In this document: positions 9,723 through 18,552 of the stretch, piece after piece
How positions within the stretch are numbered: the first letter of the stretch is position 1
Layout: every line of letters starts with the position of its first letter
From: CBDDHT01 sp965227905
GTDB lineage: Bacteria; Pseudomonadota; Alphaproteobacteria; Rhizobiales; Methyloligellaceae
Reading direction: 5' to 3'
NCBI GenBank assembly: GCA_965227905.1
Contig: OZ245780.1
Span: 5,270,001-5,334,000, forward strand
Length of the DNA stretch: 64,000 bases
Notes under the pieces: generated by a model
The model's database searches: none
Told to the model about the DNA's origin: nothing
Seen by the model: the letters and a program-made list of their open reading frames with translations, nothing else
Translations under genes and position numbers: made by a program

Positions 9723-12700
9723 GTGGCGCACATGATCGACGGCTGGATCATTATTTCGGCGGCCCTGGCGTATCTGGGATTTCTGTTCGCCGTCGCGCAT
9801 TTCGGCGACCGTCAGGCGCGCCGGAACAAACATGTTGCCGGTCGCCCGACAATCTATGCCTTGTCGCTTGCCGTCTACTGCACGTCATGGACGTTCTTCG
9901 GCAGTGTCGGTTTGTCTGCAAAATCTGGCCTCGATTTCATTCCCGTCTATCTTGGCCCAATTCTGATGATTGCGGCCGGTTGGCCGTTGCTGATGCGCAT
10001 CGCGCGACTATCCAAGTCGCAGAACATCACTTCGATCGCCGACTTTATCGCTGCGCGCTACGGCAAGAGCCAGCCGCTTGCAGCCATTGTAACCGTCATC
10101 GCCGTTGCCGGGACACTGCCCTATATCGCTTTGCAGTTGAAAGCTGTATCGGATTCGGTGACCACACTCCTCTCCAGTCCCGGTGTTGATAATGGTTCGG
10201 TCCTGCAGGGAACGCCCCTTGGGGACATCGCCTTTATTATCGCTTTGACCATGGCGACTTTCGCCATTCTGTTCGGCACGCGCCACATCGATGCCACCGA
10301 GCACCAGGAAGGCCTGATGCTCGCCATCGCCACCGAATCTGTCGTGAAGATCATCGCCTTCCTGATGGTCGGCTTCTATGTCACGTTCGTTATGTTCGAT
10401 GGCCTTGGCCCGCTCATCGAGCAGGCCTCCCAGAGTCCCCGCATTCAGCAGCTCTTTGATCGTGGCTTTCAAGGCAGTAGCTGGCTGACCGTTACCGTGC
10501 TGTCCATGGCCTGCGTCGTCCTTCTGCCACGGCAATTCCACGTCGCGATCGTCGAAAACAAATCGGAAAAGGAAATTCGCCGGGCAGCCTGGCTGTTTCC
10601 ACTTTACCTGATCGCGATCAATCTCTTCGTCGTCCCGATTGCCATCGCCGGCCTGCTGACCTTCCCGACGGAGACGGCCAACGCGGATATGTTCGTCCTC
10701 GCCCTGCCATTGTCTGCCGGTGCCGACTGGCTGACGCTTGCCGTATTCCTCGGCGGCCTTTCTGCGGCAACGGCTATGGTCATCGTCGCGACCGTCGCCC
10801 TGTCGATCATGGTTTCAAACGACCTTGTCGTGCCTCTGTTACTGCGCCGTCGTAGCGAAGTCGGCGAGGACAAGGAGGACATGACCGCACTGCTCCTCAA
10901 TATCAGGCGGTCGGCAATATTCGGCATTCTCATACTTGCCTACATCTTCCATCGCATGATCGGCGATGGCTTTGCCCTCGCGTCGATCGGACTGCTGTCC
11001 TTCGCGGCCATTGCGCAGTTTGCCCCGGCATTCTTCGGAGGGCTGATCTGGCGCCGTGCCACCGCCACTGGTGCCATTGCCGGGATACTGGTCGGTTTCG
11101 CGGTCTGGGCCTACACGCTGCTTCTGCCCTCGTTCATCAGCTCGGGATGGTGGAGCCCCGACATTCTCGAAAACGGTCCCTTCGGCTTTGCCTTCCTTCG
11201 CCCGCAGATGCTGTTCAATCTGCAGTTCGATCCCCTGCCCCATGGCGTCTTCTGGAGCCTCCTGCTCAACATGGTCGCCTATGTGACCGTCTCGTTCATT
11301 CGTCAACCGGAGCCTATCGAGCGGCTCCAGGCCAATGTCTTTGTCCAGGAAGAGTTGGCAAGGCCACAGACCCCAGCCTTCCTGCTCTGGCGGACATCGA
11401 TCACCGTTGAGGAGTTGAAACGCACGGCGGCGCGATATCTGGGCGAGCAGCGTGTCGATCGATCGTTCAAGGACTATGCGGTCAGCAACGGCATCGTTCT
11501 CGAGCCGACAGCAGAGGCAGACGTTCAGCTTCTCCGCTACACCGAAAATCTGTTGGCAAGTGCGATCGGTGCCGCCTCGTCGCGTCTCGTTCTGTCCCTG
11601 GTGTTGCGGCGCAAGGCTGTGAACATGAAGTCGGCACTGAAGCTTCTCGATGACGCTTCGGAAGCCATTCAGTACAATCGCGATCTGCTTCAATCGGCGC
11701 TAGACCAGGTTGGCCAGGGTATTTCCGTTTTCGATCAGGACATGCGGCTGATCTGCTGGAACCGCCGTTTTCGTGAAATCCTGGGACTGCCGGCCGAACT
11801 TGGCCGGGTCGGTGTTCCACTGGATGAAATCATTCGGAATTCAGCTGCACGTGGGGATCTCGGAGACGGTTCCATCGACGACATTGTCGCGGACCGGATT
11901 CTCAAATACACCGACACGAAAGAGACATTCCAGGAGCGGATCGGCGGCGGCGAGCGCGTCGTCGAAGTGCGCACCGACTCCATGCCGCAAGGCGGAATTG
12001 TTACGACCTATTCGGACATTACGGACCGTGTCGAAGCAGCGGACGCACTGGCGCGCGCCAACGAGAATCTCGAGCGCCGGGTTCACGAACGCACCGCTGA
12101 ACTCACCAAAGTGAACATGGAACTGGCCAAGGCAAAGACCGCAGCCGAAGAAGCCAATCTGGACAAGACGCGGTTTCTAGCTGCCGCGGGTCACGATATT
12201 CTACAGCCCCTGAACGCAGCACGGCTCTATGCCACAAGCCTCGTCGAGCGGCAGCATCAGGGAGAAGATCAACGCATTGCCCAAAATATCGACGCATCGC
12301 TCGAGGCGGTTGAGGAAATCCTTAATGCACTGCTCGATATCTCCAGGCTCGATACCGGAGCCATGAAGCCGGAACTGACCGTGTTCCCGCTGTCAGACAT
12401 GCTGAAACAGCTTGAACTCGAATTTGAGCCATTGGCCACGGAGCATGGTCTGACATTCAAAGTCATGCCGACATCACTTGCAGTCAACTCGGATCGCCGG
12501 CTCTTGCGGCGCGTGCTGCAGAACCTCGTATCGAACGCCATAAAGTACACGGAAGAAGGAACCGTTCTTCTTGGCTGCAGACGGCGGGGCGACAAGCTCG
12601 TCGTCCAGGTACACGACACAGGGCCTGGGATTCCCACGTCCAAACACGAGCTCATTTTCAAAGAGTTTCATCGTCTCGATTCAAACCCGACCGGATCCAT

Positions 12701-13262
12701 CGGACTCGGACTTGGCCTCTCGATCGTCGAACGCATCGGCCGTGTCCTGGAGCATCCCGTCGAGCTGACGTCCCATCTTGGGCACGGTTCGGTGTTCTCC
12801 GTGACCATGCCGATTGCCAAAGCAAGCGAGCTCGCCATTCGCCGCGGCCGCCAGCGCCCGGCCAAGGTCGGCCAGATCGCAGGATGCCACGTTCTATGCA
12901 TCGACAATGAGCCAACGATTCTCGATGGTATGGAGGTTCTGCTCAGCGGTTGGGGCTGCGAGGTTTACAAGGCACAAAGTGCCGATCAGGCCGCGGATCT
13001 CGCAAGCCGGACCAGTGGACGGCTCGACATCATTCTCGCTGACTTCCATCTCGACAGCGGCACAGGTATCGACGCGGTTAGCGCTGTTCGCAATGCACTG
13101 GGACACAGCATTCCAGCGGTGATTATTACTGCCGACCGTTCGCCTGAAGTGCAGGAATACATACGCGATGGAGGCCTGCAGATGCTCCGCAAACCCCTGC
13201 GTCCGGCGGCGCTTCGGGCAATCATGGCGCAGGCCACAATCCGACGCGCAGCGGCGGAATAG
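9723..13262 (+). CDS. crbS: CrbS-type hybrid sensor kinase with SLC5 transporter domain
   Basis: A 1179-residue hybrid. Residues 1-500 form a sodium:solute symporter (SLC5) domain of about 12-13 membrane spans. A STAC-like linker (about 540-640) and a PAS domain (about 650-770) follow, then a coiled coil (LERRVHERTAELTKV), a dimerisation/phosphoacceptor domain with GHDILQPLNAARLYA, an ATPase domain with LVSNAIKYT and DTGPGIP, and a C-terminal receiver (DIILADFH). In Vibrio and Pseudomonas relatives (CrbS, MxtR) such kinases control acetate use and acetyl-CoA synthetase. GTG at 9723 or ATG at 9732 may start it. The partner regulator is convergent, and the symporter genes lie just beyond. Confidence 0.9.
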   Translation: MAHMIDGWIIISAALAYLGFLFAVAHFGDRQARRNKHVAGRPTIYALSLAVYCTSWTFFGSVGLSAKSGLDFIPVYLGPILMIAAGWPLLMRIARLSKSQNITSIADFIAARYGKSQPLAAIVTVIAVAGTLPYIALQLKAVSDSVTTLLSSPGVDNGSVLQGTPLGDIAFIIALTMATFAILFGTRHIDATEHQEGLMLAIATESVVKIIAFLMVGFYVTFVMFDGLGPLIEQASQSPRIQQLFDRGFQGSSWLTVTVLSMACVVLLPRQFHVAIVENKSEKEIRRAAWLFPLYLIAINLFVVPIAIAGLLTFPTETANADMFVLALPLSAGADWLTLAVFLGGLSAATAMVIVATVALSIMVSNDLVVPLLLRRRSEVGEDKEDMTALLLNIRRSAIFGILILAYIFHRMIGDGFALASIGLLSFAAIAQFAPAFFGGLIWRRATATGAIAGILVGFAVWAYTLLLPSFISSGWWSPDILENGPFGFAFLRPQMLFNLQFDPLPHGVFWSLLLNMVAYVTVSFIRQPEPIERLQANVFVQEELARPQTPAFLLWRTSITVEELKRTAARYLGEQRVDRSFKDYAVSNGIVLEPTAEADVQLLRYTENLLASAIGAASSRLVLSLVLRRKAVNMKSALKLLDDASEAIQYNRDLLQSALDQVGQGISVFDQDMRLICWNRRFREILGLPAELGRVGVPLDEIIRNSAARGDLGDGSIDDIVADRILKYTDTKETFQERIGGGERVVEVRTDSMPQGGIVTTYSDITDRVEAADALARANENLERRVHERTAELTKVNMELAKAKTAAEEANLDKTRFLAAAGHDILQPLNAARLYATSLVERQHQGEDQRIAQNIDASLEAVEEILNALLDISRLDTGAMKPELTVFPLSDMLKQLELEFEPLATEHGLTFKVMPTSLAVNSDRRLLRRVLQNLVSNAIKYTEEGTVLLGCRRRGDKLVVQVHDTGPGIPTSKHELIFKEFHRLDSNPTGSIGLGLGLSIVERIGRVLEHPVELTSHLGHGSVFSVTMPIAKASELAIRRGRQRPAKVGQIAGCHVLCIDNEPTILDGMEVLLSGWGCEVYKAQSADQAADLASRTSGRLDIILADFHLDSGTGIDAVSAVRNALGHSIPAVIITADRSPEVQEYIRDGGLQMLRKPLRPAALRAIMAQATIRRAAAE

Positions 13263-13280
13263 AGAGATTCTTTGTCTGCC

Positions 13281-13374
13281 AAGTCCTGAAGCCGGCCCGC
13301 TCCCCCGGCCCAACCACCCCGAGGGTACCCTTATTGGGTGGTTGGGCCGGGGGAGCGGGCCGGCTTCAGGACTT
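13281..13374. repeat. Long hairpin repeat, copy 2 (perfect 39-bp stem)
   Basis: A perfect 39-base inverted repeat (13281-13319 with 13336-13374) around the 16-base loop CGAGGGTACCCTTATT, which itself contains the palindrome GGGTACCC. The outer ends read CCTGAAGCCGGC / GCCGGCTTCAGG, a signature shared with the other copies. It begins 18 bases after the sensor kinase stop and ends 19 bases before the regulator stop, so as RNA it would form a strong stem at the 3' end of either transcript. Confidence 0.92.
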
Positions 13375-13393
13375 GCGAATCTGACACTCGCAA

Positions 13394-14053
13394 TCACTGC
13401 TGCGTGTTGTACCAGTCGCTGCCTTCGATCTTGTTGACCGCGATGACAGCTTGTGTCCGACTGTCGACCCCGAGCTTCTGAAGAATTGCCGAAACATGCG
13501 CCTTCACGGTCGCCTCAGACACATTGAGCTTGTAGGCGATCTGTTTGTTCAGCAGCCCCTCGCCCAGCATCACCAGAACGCGAACCTGCTGCGGTGTCAG
13601 CGTCGCAAGACGCGATACCAGTTCGGCCGTTTCGCCATCACCATCTTCTTCAAGGTCAAGATCGGGCGGTGTCCAGACATCGCCATCAAGCACTTTTCGC
13701 ACGGCATCGCGAATGGCTTCGACCGGCATTGACTTCGGTATGAAACCCGACGCCCCGAATTCGAGGCAACGTCGTATGGCACCCGGATCTTCATTGGCGG
13801 AAACGACAACCACAGGAATTTCCGGATATTGCGCCCGCAGATACATGAGTCCGGAAAACCCTTTGACACCGGGCATCGCCAAATCAAGCAGAACGAGATC
13901 GGTTTCGCGATTGCCATCAAGCGCCGTTGATAGTTCCGTCAATGAACCTGCTTCCGAGATATCCAAATCTTGAAAACTACTGCCAAGTGCTTGGCGCAAT
14001 GCATCCCGAAAAAGGGGGTGGTCGTCAACGATGATGATTCGATATGTGGTCAT
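13394..14053 (-). CDS. crbR: CrbR-type LuxR-family response regulator
   Basis: A 219-residue regulator. It has an N-terminal receiver domain (TTYRIIIVDDHPLFRDAL, the phosphoacceptor Asp in LVLLDLAMPG, and VVVVSANE with the later GFIPKS lysine) and a C-terminal LuxR helix-turn-helix (LTPQQVRVLVMLGEG, LNKQIAYKLNVSEATVKAHV). The ATG at 14053 opens the receiver domain; the frame runs further to 14161 without match. It is convergent with the hybrid kinase and next to the symporter pair, so it is the likely output of that kinase, controlling acetate or short-chain acid uptake genes. Pairing is by position and family, not proven. Confidence 0.88.
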   Translation of the reverse strand: MTTYRIIIVDDHPLFRDALRQALGSSFQDLDISEAGSLTELSTALDGNRETDLVLLDLAMPGVKGFSGLMYLRAQYPEIPVVVVSANEDPGAIRRCLEFGASGFIPKSMPVEAIRDAVRKVLDGDVWTPPDLDLEEDGDGETAELVSRLATLTPQQVRVLVMLGEGLLNKQIAYKLNVSEATVKAHVSAILQKLGVDSRTQAVIAVNKIEGSDWYNTQQ

Positions 14054-14370
14054 GTAAAAACCAGTCCCATTGCCCCGTCGATCCGCACGCAAAATTATGG
14101 ATTCATTCCCCTTGCGCGCATTCGATTGTGCCAGCGTACTGTCAAAGCGTAATAAATTCAAAAAAAGGGCACATTCAGCAACTCATTCTTCCACACTATT
14201 GCCCATCGATGCATATGTCTTCGTGGATGATCGGGATCATGGTGAACCGTTCTCTTTTCAACCGCCAAGAAGGCTGATAACCGTGTCGAGATGAGGAGTT
14301 GGGGTCGTGAACTCTTCAGTTGCAAGAGGCTGTCGTGAAAGTCGCCCAATGGCGATTTTCTTTGCCACAG
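14054..14370. promoter_or_regulatory. Divergent intergenic region upstream of crbR and the symporter genes
   Basis: About 430 bases (14054-14487) separate the regulator start from the symporter start. No gene was found. It must contain the promoters for both directions and probably regulator-binding sites, but I see no motif strong enough to name. A GGCGATTTTCTTTGCC stretch near 14351 resembles a sigma-54 site with wrong spacing. The hairpin repeat at 14371-14442 occupies the end nearest the symporter genes. Confidence 0.4.
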
Positions 14371-14442
14371 CCGGCACTCTCCCGCGGCAGGGCCTCCCTG
14401 GAAGGATACAATCCGGGTGGCCCTGCCGCGGGAGAATGCCGG
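14371..14442. repeat. Long hairpin repeat, copy 3 (diverged centre)
   Basis: An inverted repeat with 24-base arms (14371-14394 and 14419-14442) and one mismatch, around a 24-base loop. It shares the outer CCGGC...GCCGGCTTCAGGA ends with copies 1 and 2, but its inner stem (CTCCCGCGGCAGGGCC) and loop differ. Unlike the other copies it lies upstream of a gene, 46 bases before the DUF4212 start, in a divergent region; if transcribed it would lie in the 5' leader. Confidence 0.75.
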
Positions 14443-14487
14443 CTTCAGGACAATCGAGTCAGACTCCAAGCGGGGAAGGCAAGACCG

Positions 14488-14745
14488 ATGATTGAATATG
14501 AGCACCGCGCCGAACACTGGCGGCTAACACGCCGCTTCGGCTTGATTGTCCTTGCTGCGACGACATTGCTCTTGCTCATCGGACCGTTGATCGCCGGACA
14601 GTTCGACTGGGTGTTCATCATGCGGTTACCGGTCGCCTTCTACCTGTCGGCGCAAGGTCTGGTGATCGTCGCCATCGCAGTTATCTATTGGTACGCGTCC
14701 CGTCAGGAACAGACTGACCGGCGCTACGGCGCGACCGAGGACTAG
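14488..14745 (+). CDS. DUF4212 small subunit of sodium/solute symporter
   Basis: An 85-residue membrane protein with two predicted spans (LIVLAATTLLLLIGPLI and PVAFYLSAQGLVIVAIAVIY), typical of the DUF4212 family. It is the small partner of VC_2705-type sodium/solute symporters. GGGGAAGG stands 8 bases before the ATG at 14488. The large subunit starts 5 bases after its stop, so the two are cotranscribed and probably assemble. In relatives this transporter pair is linked to acetate or similar small organic acids, which agrees with the CrbS/CrbR pair beside it. Confidence 0.9.
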   Translation: MIEYEHRAEHWRLTRRFGLIVLAATTLLLLIGPLIAGQFDWVFIMRLPVAFYLSAQGLVIVAIAVIYWYASRQEQTDRRYGATED

Positions 14746-14750
14746 GGGCT

Positions 14751-16658
14751 ATGAGCCTACAGACCAGCTTCCGTTCCCCAAGTGCACGCCTCGGCACGCA
14801 TTATGCCATTTTCGTGAGTGGTTTCGCCTCACTCGTCCTTCTGCTTCTGATCCTGGAACAGCTCGGTGCGCGCAAGGTCCTTCTGAGCCATTTCATGATC
14901 GTGCCACCGCTCATTGTCTATATCGGTCTCGCAATGGCGACCCGAACGCTCGATGCCGCAGAGTTTTTTGTCGTTAACCGGCGCGTCCCCTATGTCTTCA
15001 ACGGACTGGCCATGGCATCGGCAACGATTGGTGGTGTCGGCTATTTTTCCGTAACCGGAACCGCCTATCTCATCGGTTTCGACGCCTTGGCGATTTTCCT
15101 CGGCATGGCCGGCGGCTTCGTCTTTGCCACCATCCTGATCGTACCGTTCATCCGCAAGGTCGGCGCCTATACGCTGCCCGGCTATCTGCGCGACCGCTTC
15201 GGACTTCCTATTCTCGGCTATGTCGCGGCATTGCTTCTGATACCGCCGGCAATGCTTCTGCTCGTCGCCGAATTGAGCATCGGCGCCTTCATTGCGCAGC
15301 TCTTTGCCTCGGTCTCATTCGAATCCGCACTTACGCTGGGTGCGATTATCATTGTCGTGATCACCGGAGCCGGCGGGATGCGATCACTGACATGGGTGCA
15401 GTGTGCGCAATATTTTGTGGCTCTCGCTGGTTTTCTGGCACCGGTGATCATTATCTCCGTTCTTGTCACCAACCTGCCTCTTCCACAATTCACCCTGGGT
15501 GAGCTTTACGAACGTGTTTCAACGCTCGAGCGAGCAATCGGTGTGGTTGCAGGCCAACAAATGCCATTGAGTGTTGCCTTGCCGGGCAAGCTGCCCATCG
15601 CAGCACCCAAACCCTTCTTCGAGGCTTTCGGCGTTGTCCATCCCATGACGTTTGCGGCCCTGTTGTTCTGCGTTTTGGCAGGCACCGCCGTTATGCCGAG
15701 CCTCCTGATGCGCGCAGGCACAGCGCCGAGTGTCTTTGAAGCCCGCAGGTCCATGGGCTGGGGAGCGCTGTTTTTGGGAATCTTCCTGATATCCGCTCCA
15801 GCCTATGCCGCCTTTTCGAAGTATCTGACCCTACAGGATCTTGTCGGTGCTCTCCCATCGCAGCTCCCGAACTGGATCGACGGACTGCGGGAGGCCGGTC
15901 TTGCGAATATCGGCGATCTCGATGGGGATGGCGTTGTCGCGGCCGGAGAGATCCTGGTCGCACGTGATGGTGCCACGCTGGCACTGCCAATACTTGGCGA
16001 GCTCCCATTTGTGCTTGTCGTTGTGATTGCTACCGCAGGTATTGCGGCAACACTTGCTGCCGCGTGCGCACACGCATCGGCAATCGGTCTCACGATCGGC
16101 GAGGATCTGTTTCATAGGGGTATCAGACCGTCTGCATCGCCCGGTCGGCGCCTTCTAGCATCCCGCGTCGCGATTGCAGGTACAACGATCCTCGCTGCCT
16201 GGATTGTCGCGTTTCTGGAATTCGATCCGCTGAGGACAGCGATTCTCGCATTTTCACTGGCTGCCTCCGCTTATCTTCCCGTGCTGGTCCTTTCGATCTG
16301 GTGGAAGGGGACGAGTGGTATAGGTGCACTTGCGGGCATGCTTACAGGTTTCGGCACCGCGGCAACGCTTATTATCCTTGCAGAGCTTGGCAGCGACAGC
16401 ACATTCCTGGGGCTTTCCAGCCTACTTGCTGCGGTCATTGGCGTGCCCGCTGGTTTTGCCGCGACCATCGGCGTGAGCATGGTGTTCGCTTCGCCAACGG
16501 AAGCACACAGCCGTCTCGTTGACACCATCAGGGACCCGAGCGGTGATGCGCTCTATGATCGTCTCGGCCATGCATTGCTTGACGAGAGGGCTGGCAACGA
16601 CACGACCAGCACAGATTTCAAGGAACCCGAGGATGCTAACCCACAGCGAGCGACGTGA
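14751..16658 (+). CDS. Sodium/solute symporter, VC_2705-type large subunit
   Basis: A 635-residue membrane protein of the SSS family with about 13 spans. The opening ADFFV-like segment appears as AAEFFVVNRRVPYVFNGLAM, followed by GFVFATILIVPFIRKVGAYTLPGYL. Between spans a soluble insert at about residues 370-410 holds a perfect EF-hand loop, DLDGDGVVAAGE (389-400). It follows the DUF4212 partner immediately and overlaps the peptidase gene by 26 bases. The likely substrate is a short-chain carboxylate such as acetate, inferred from context only. Confidence 0.88.
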   Translation: MSLQTSFRSPSARLGTHYAIFVSGFASLVLLLLILEQLGARKVLLSHFMIVPPLIVYIGLAMATRTLDAAEFFVVNRRVPYVFNGLAMASATIGGVGYFSVTGTAYLIGFDALAIFLGMAGGFVFATILIVPFIRKVGAYTLPGYLRDRFGLPILGYVAALLLIPPAMLLLVAELSIGAFIAQLFASVSFESALTLGAIIIVVITGAGGMRSLTWVQCAQYFVALAGFLAPVIIISVLVTNLPLPQFTLGELYERVSTLERAIGVVAGQQMPLSVALPGKLPIAAPKPFFEAFGVVHPMTFAALLFCVLAGTAVMPSLLMRAGTAPSVFEARRSMGWGALFLGIFLISAPAYAAFSKYLTLQDLVGALPSQLPNWIDGLREAGLANIGDLDGDGVVAAGEILVARDGATLALPILGELPFVLVVVIATAGIAATLAAACAHASAIGLTIGEDLFHRGIRPSASPGRRLLASRVAIAGTTILAAWIVAFLEFDPLRTAILAFSLAASAYLPVLVLSIWWKGTSGIGALAGMLTGFGTAATLIILAELGSDSTFLGLSSLLAAVIGVPAGFAATIGVSMVFASPTEAHSRLVDTIRDPSGDALYDRLGHALLDERAGNDTTSTDFKEPEDANPQRAT

Positions 16659-17601
16659 GCTCTATCCGCGTCTGGAGCCATACCGCACCGGTCGCCTCAA
16701 AGTCTCGGAGCTTCATGAGATCTATTTCGAGGAATGCGGCAATCCGGAAGGCAAACCAGCACTCATGGTCCATGGCGGGCCTGGGGGCGGCTCCAATCCG
16801 CTGATGCGGCGATTTCACGACCCGGATATCTATCGGATCATACTTTTCGATCAGCGTGGCTGCGGCCGCTCGACGCCGCATGCGGAACTGGAAGAAAACA
16901 CGACCTGGGATCTGGTTGCGGACATGGAGCGGCTCCGGGAGCATCTTGGAATCGAGCGCTGGCAACTCCTTGGCGGGTCCTGGGGATCGACCCTTTCTCT
17001 GGCCTATGCCGAAACGCACACGGATCGGGTGAGCGAGCTGATCCTGCGTGGGATATTCACCTTACGCCGAAGTGAAATCGAGTGGTTCTATCAGGAGGGT
17101 TGCAGTTGGATCTTTCCTGATGCTTTCGAGGCCTATCTCAAACCGATCCCGGAGAATGAGCGGGGTGACATGGTCGGGGCCTACTACAAGCGACTCACTG
17201 GCCCCGATCGCGCTGTTCAATTGGAAGCCGCCCGGGCATGGAGTGTCTGGGAAGGCACCACGATCTCACTTCTCCACGATGCCAGCCGAATTGCGAATTT
17301 CGCCCGCGATGACTATGCCCTCGCCTTCGCGCGGATCGAGTGCCACTATTTCATCAATGCCGGCTTCCTCGAGCGCGACGGCCAGCTCATCGAAGATGCG
17401 CCCCGGCTGGAAGGCATTCCCGGGGTCATTGTTCACGGCCGCTATGACGTGGTCACACCCCTGAAGAATGCGTGGGATCTATCCAAACGCTGGCCGGATG
17501 CGGATTTGCGGATCGTGCCGGATTCAGGCCATGCGATGACAGAACCTGGCATTGCTCACGAGCTTGTTAGCGCGACGGATCGATTTGCGCGCGCAATGTA
17601 G
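16633..17601 (+). CDS. pip: Prolyl aminopeptidase (proline iminopeptidase)
   Basis: A 322-residue alpha/beta hydrolase of peptidase family S33 that removes N-terminal proline from peptides. It shows the oxyanion motif HGGPGGG (47-53), DQRGCGRS (73-80), the nucleophile elbow GGSWGS with Ser116, and late acid and base residues (HGRYDVVTP and DSGHAM). The start at 16633 lies inside the end of the symporter gene, with AGGA about 8 bases upstream, so translation is coupled. Size and motifs fit the Xanthomonas/Serratia type of this enzyme. Cytoplasmic. Confidence 0.92.
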   Translation: MLTHSERRELYPRLEPYRTGRLKVSELHEIYFEECGNPEGKPALMVHGGPGGGSNPLMRRFHDPDIYRIILFDQRGCGRSTPHAELEENTTWDLVADMERLREHLGIERWQLLGGSWGSTLSLAYAETHTDRVSELILRGIFTLRRSEIEWFYQEGCSWIFPDAFEAYLKPIPENERGDMVGAYYKRLTGPDRAVQLEAARAWSVWEGTTISLLHDASRIANFARDDYALAFARIECHYFINAGFLERDGQLIEDAPRLEGIPGVIVHGRYDVVTPLKNAWDLSKRWPDADLRIVPDSGHAMTEPGIAHELVSATDRFARAM

Positions 17602-17622
17602 GTCTTACCAACGGCGGTCACG

Positions 17623-18552
17623 ATGGCTTTTGGCGCTCATACCTACGAAGACGATCCGCGTAATGCCGATATCCTGATTTCCATCAATGGAACGATGACG
17701 CCTCGGGATAACGCCACGGTATCTGTCTTCGATTCAGGCTTTGTTCTGGGTGATGGAATCTGGGAAGGGCTGCGCCTTGTCGATGGCGGGATCGCCTTTC
17801 TGAATGCCCATCTCGAACGATTGTATGAAGGCGCCAAGGCGCTTGATCTCGACATCGGCCTAACACCGGATCAGCTGACCGAGCGGATCTTCGCCTGCGT
17901 CGGTGCCAACAGAATGACCGACGGCGTTCATATCCGTCTCATGGTCACCCGTGGAATCAAGGCGACGCCATATCAGGATCCGCGCGTAACCATATCGCCG
18001 GCAACGATCGTCATAATTCCGGAATACAAGGCCGCGACAGTGAACGAAACCGGCCTCGTCCTGTTTACGTCGACAATCCGGCGTACCGCACCCGATATGC
18101 AGGATCAGAAGCTGAACAGCCATTCGAAGCTGAATTGCATCCAGGCCTGTATCCAGGCGACGAAGGCCGGCGCAGACGAGGCCCTGATGCTCGATCCGCA
18201 AGGATTCGTGGCAACCTGCAACTCGACCCATTTCTTCATCGTTCGGCGCGGCGAAGTCTGGACATCGAGCGGCGACTACTGCCTGGGCGGGATAACGCGC
18301 GGCAATATCATCAGGCTCTGCCGCGAGAATTCGATTCCGGTCCATGAGAAGAACTTCTCTCTCACCGAGGTCTATGGCGCAGACGAAGCTTTTGTCACAG
18401 GCACATTCGCAGGCCTCACGCCCGTGCGTGTCGTCGATGGTCGGGACATCGGACACCCGCTCAATATCGATGCACCTATCCCCGGCCCGCTGACAAGCAA
18501 CCTTCGTAAACTCTATGCGGATCTACTTGCCCGGGAGATCGAGCGACCATGA
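17623..18552 (+). CDS. Class IV PLP aminotransferase (BCAT/DAAT-like)
   Basis: A 309-residue fold-type IV PLP enzyme. Family motifs are SVFDSGFVLGDGIWEGLR near residue 34, LNAHLERLYEGAKAL, the PLP lysine in NSHSKLNCIQA (Lys169), DEALMLDPQGFVAT, and GGITRGNIIRLC. The family includes branched-chain and D-amino acid aminotransferases and aminodeoxychorismate lyase, and motifs do not separate these. Its stop overlaps the start of the sulfotransferase-like gene (ATGA), and in other organisms the two domains occur joined in one protein, which suggests a shared pathway. Confidence 0.88.
   Translation: MAFGAHTYEDDPRNADILISINGTMTPRDNATVSVFDSGFVLGDGIWEGLRLVDGGIAFLNAHLERLYEGAKALDLDIGLTPDQLTERIFACVGANRMTDGVHIRLMVTRGIKATPYQDPRVTISPATIVIIPEYKAATVNETGLVLFTSTIRRTAPDMQDQKLNSHSKLNCIQACIQATKAGADEALMLDPQGFVATCNSTHFFIVRRGEVWTSSGDYCLGGITRGNIIRLCRENSIPVHEKNFSLTEVYGADEAFVTGTFAGLTPVRVVDGRDIGHPLNIDAPIPGPLTSNLRKLYADLLAREIERP

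Noticed and set aside
14350..14367. Possible sigma-54 promoter (TGGCGATTTTCTTTGC) before the symporter genes
   Set aside because: The distance between the GG and GC elements is one base too long for a sigma-54 site and the flanking consensus is poor.
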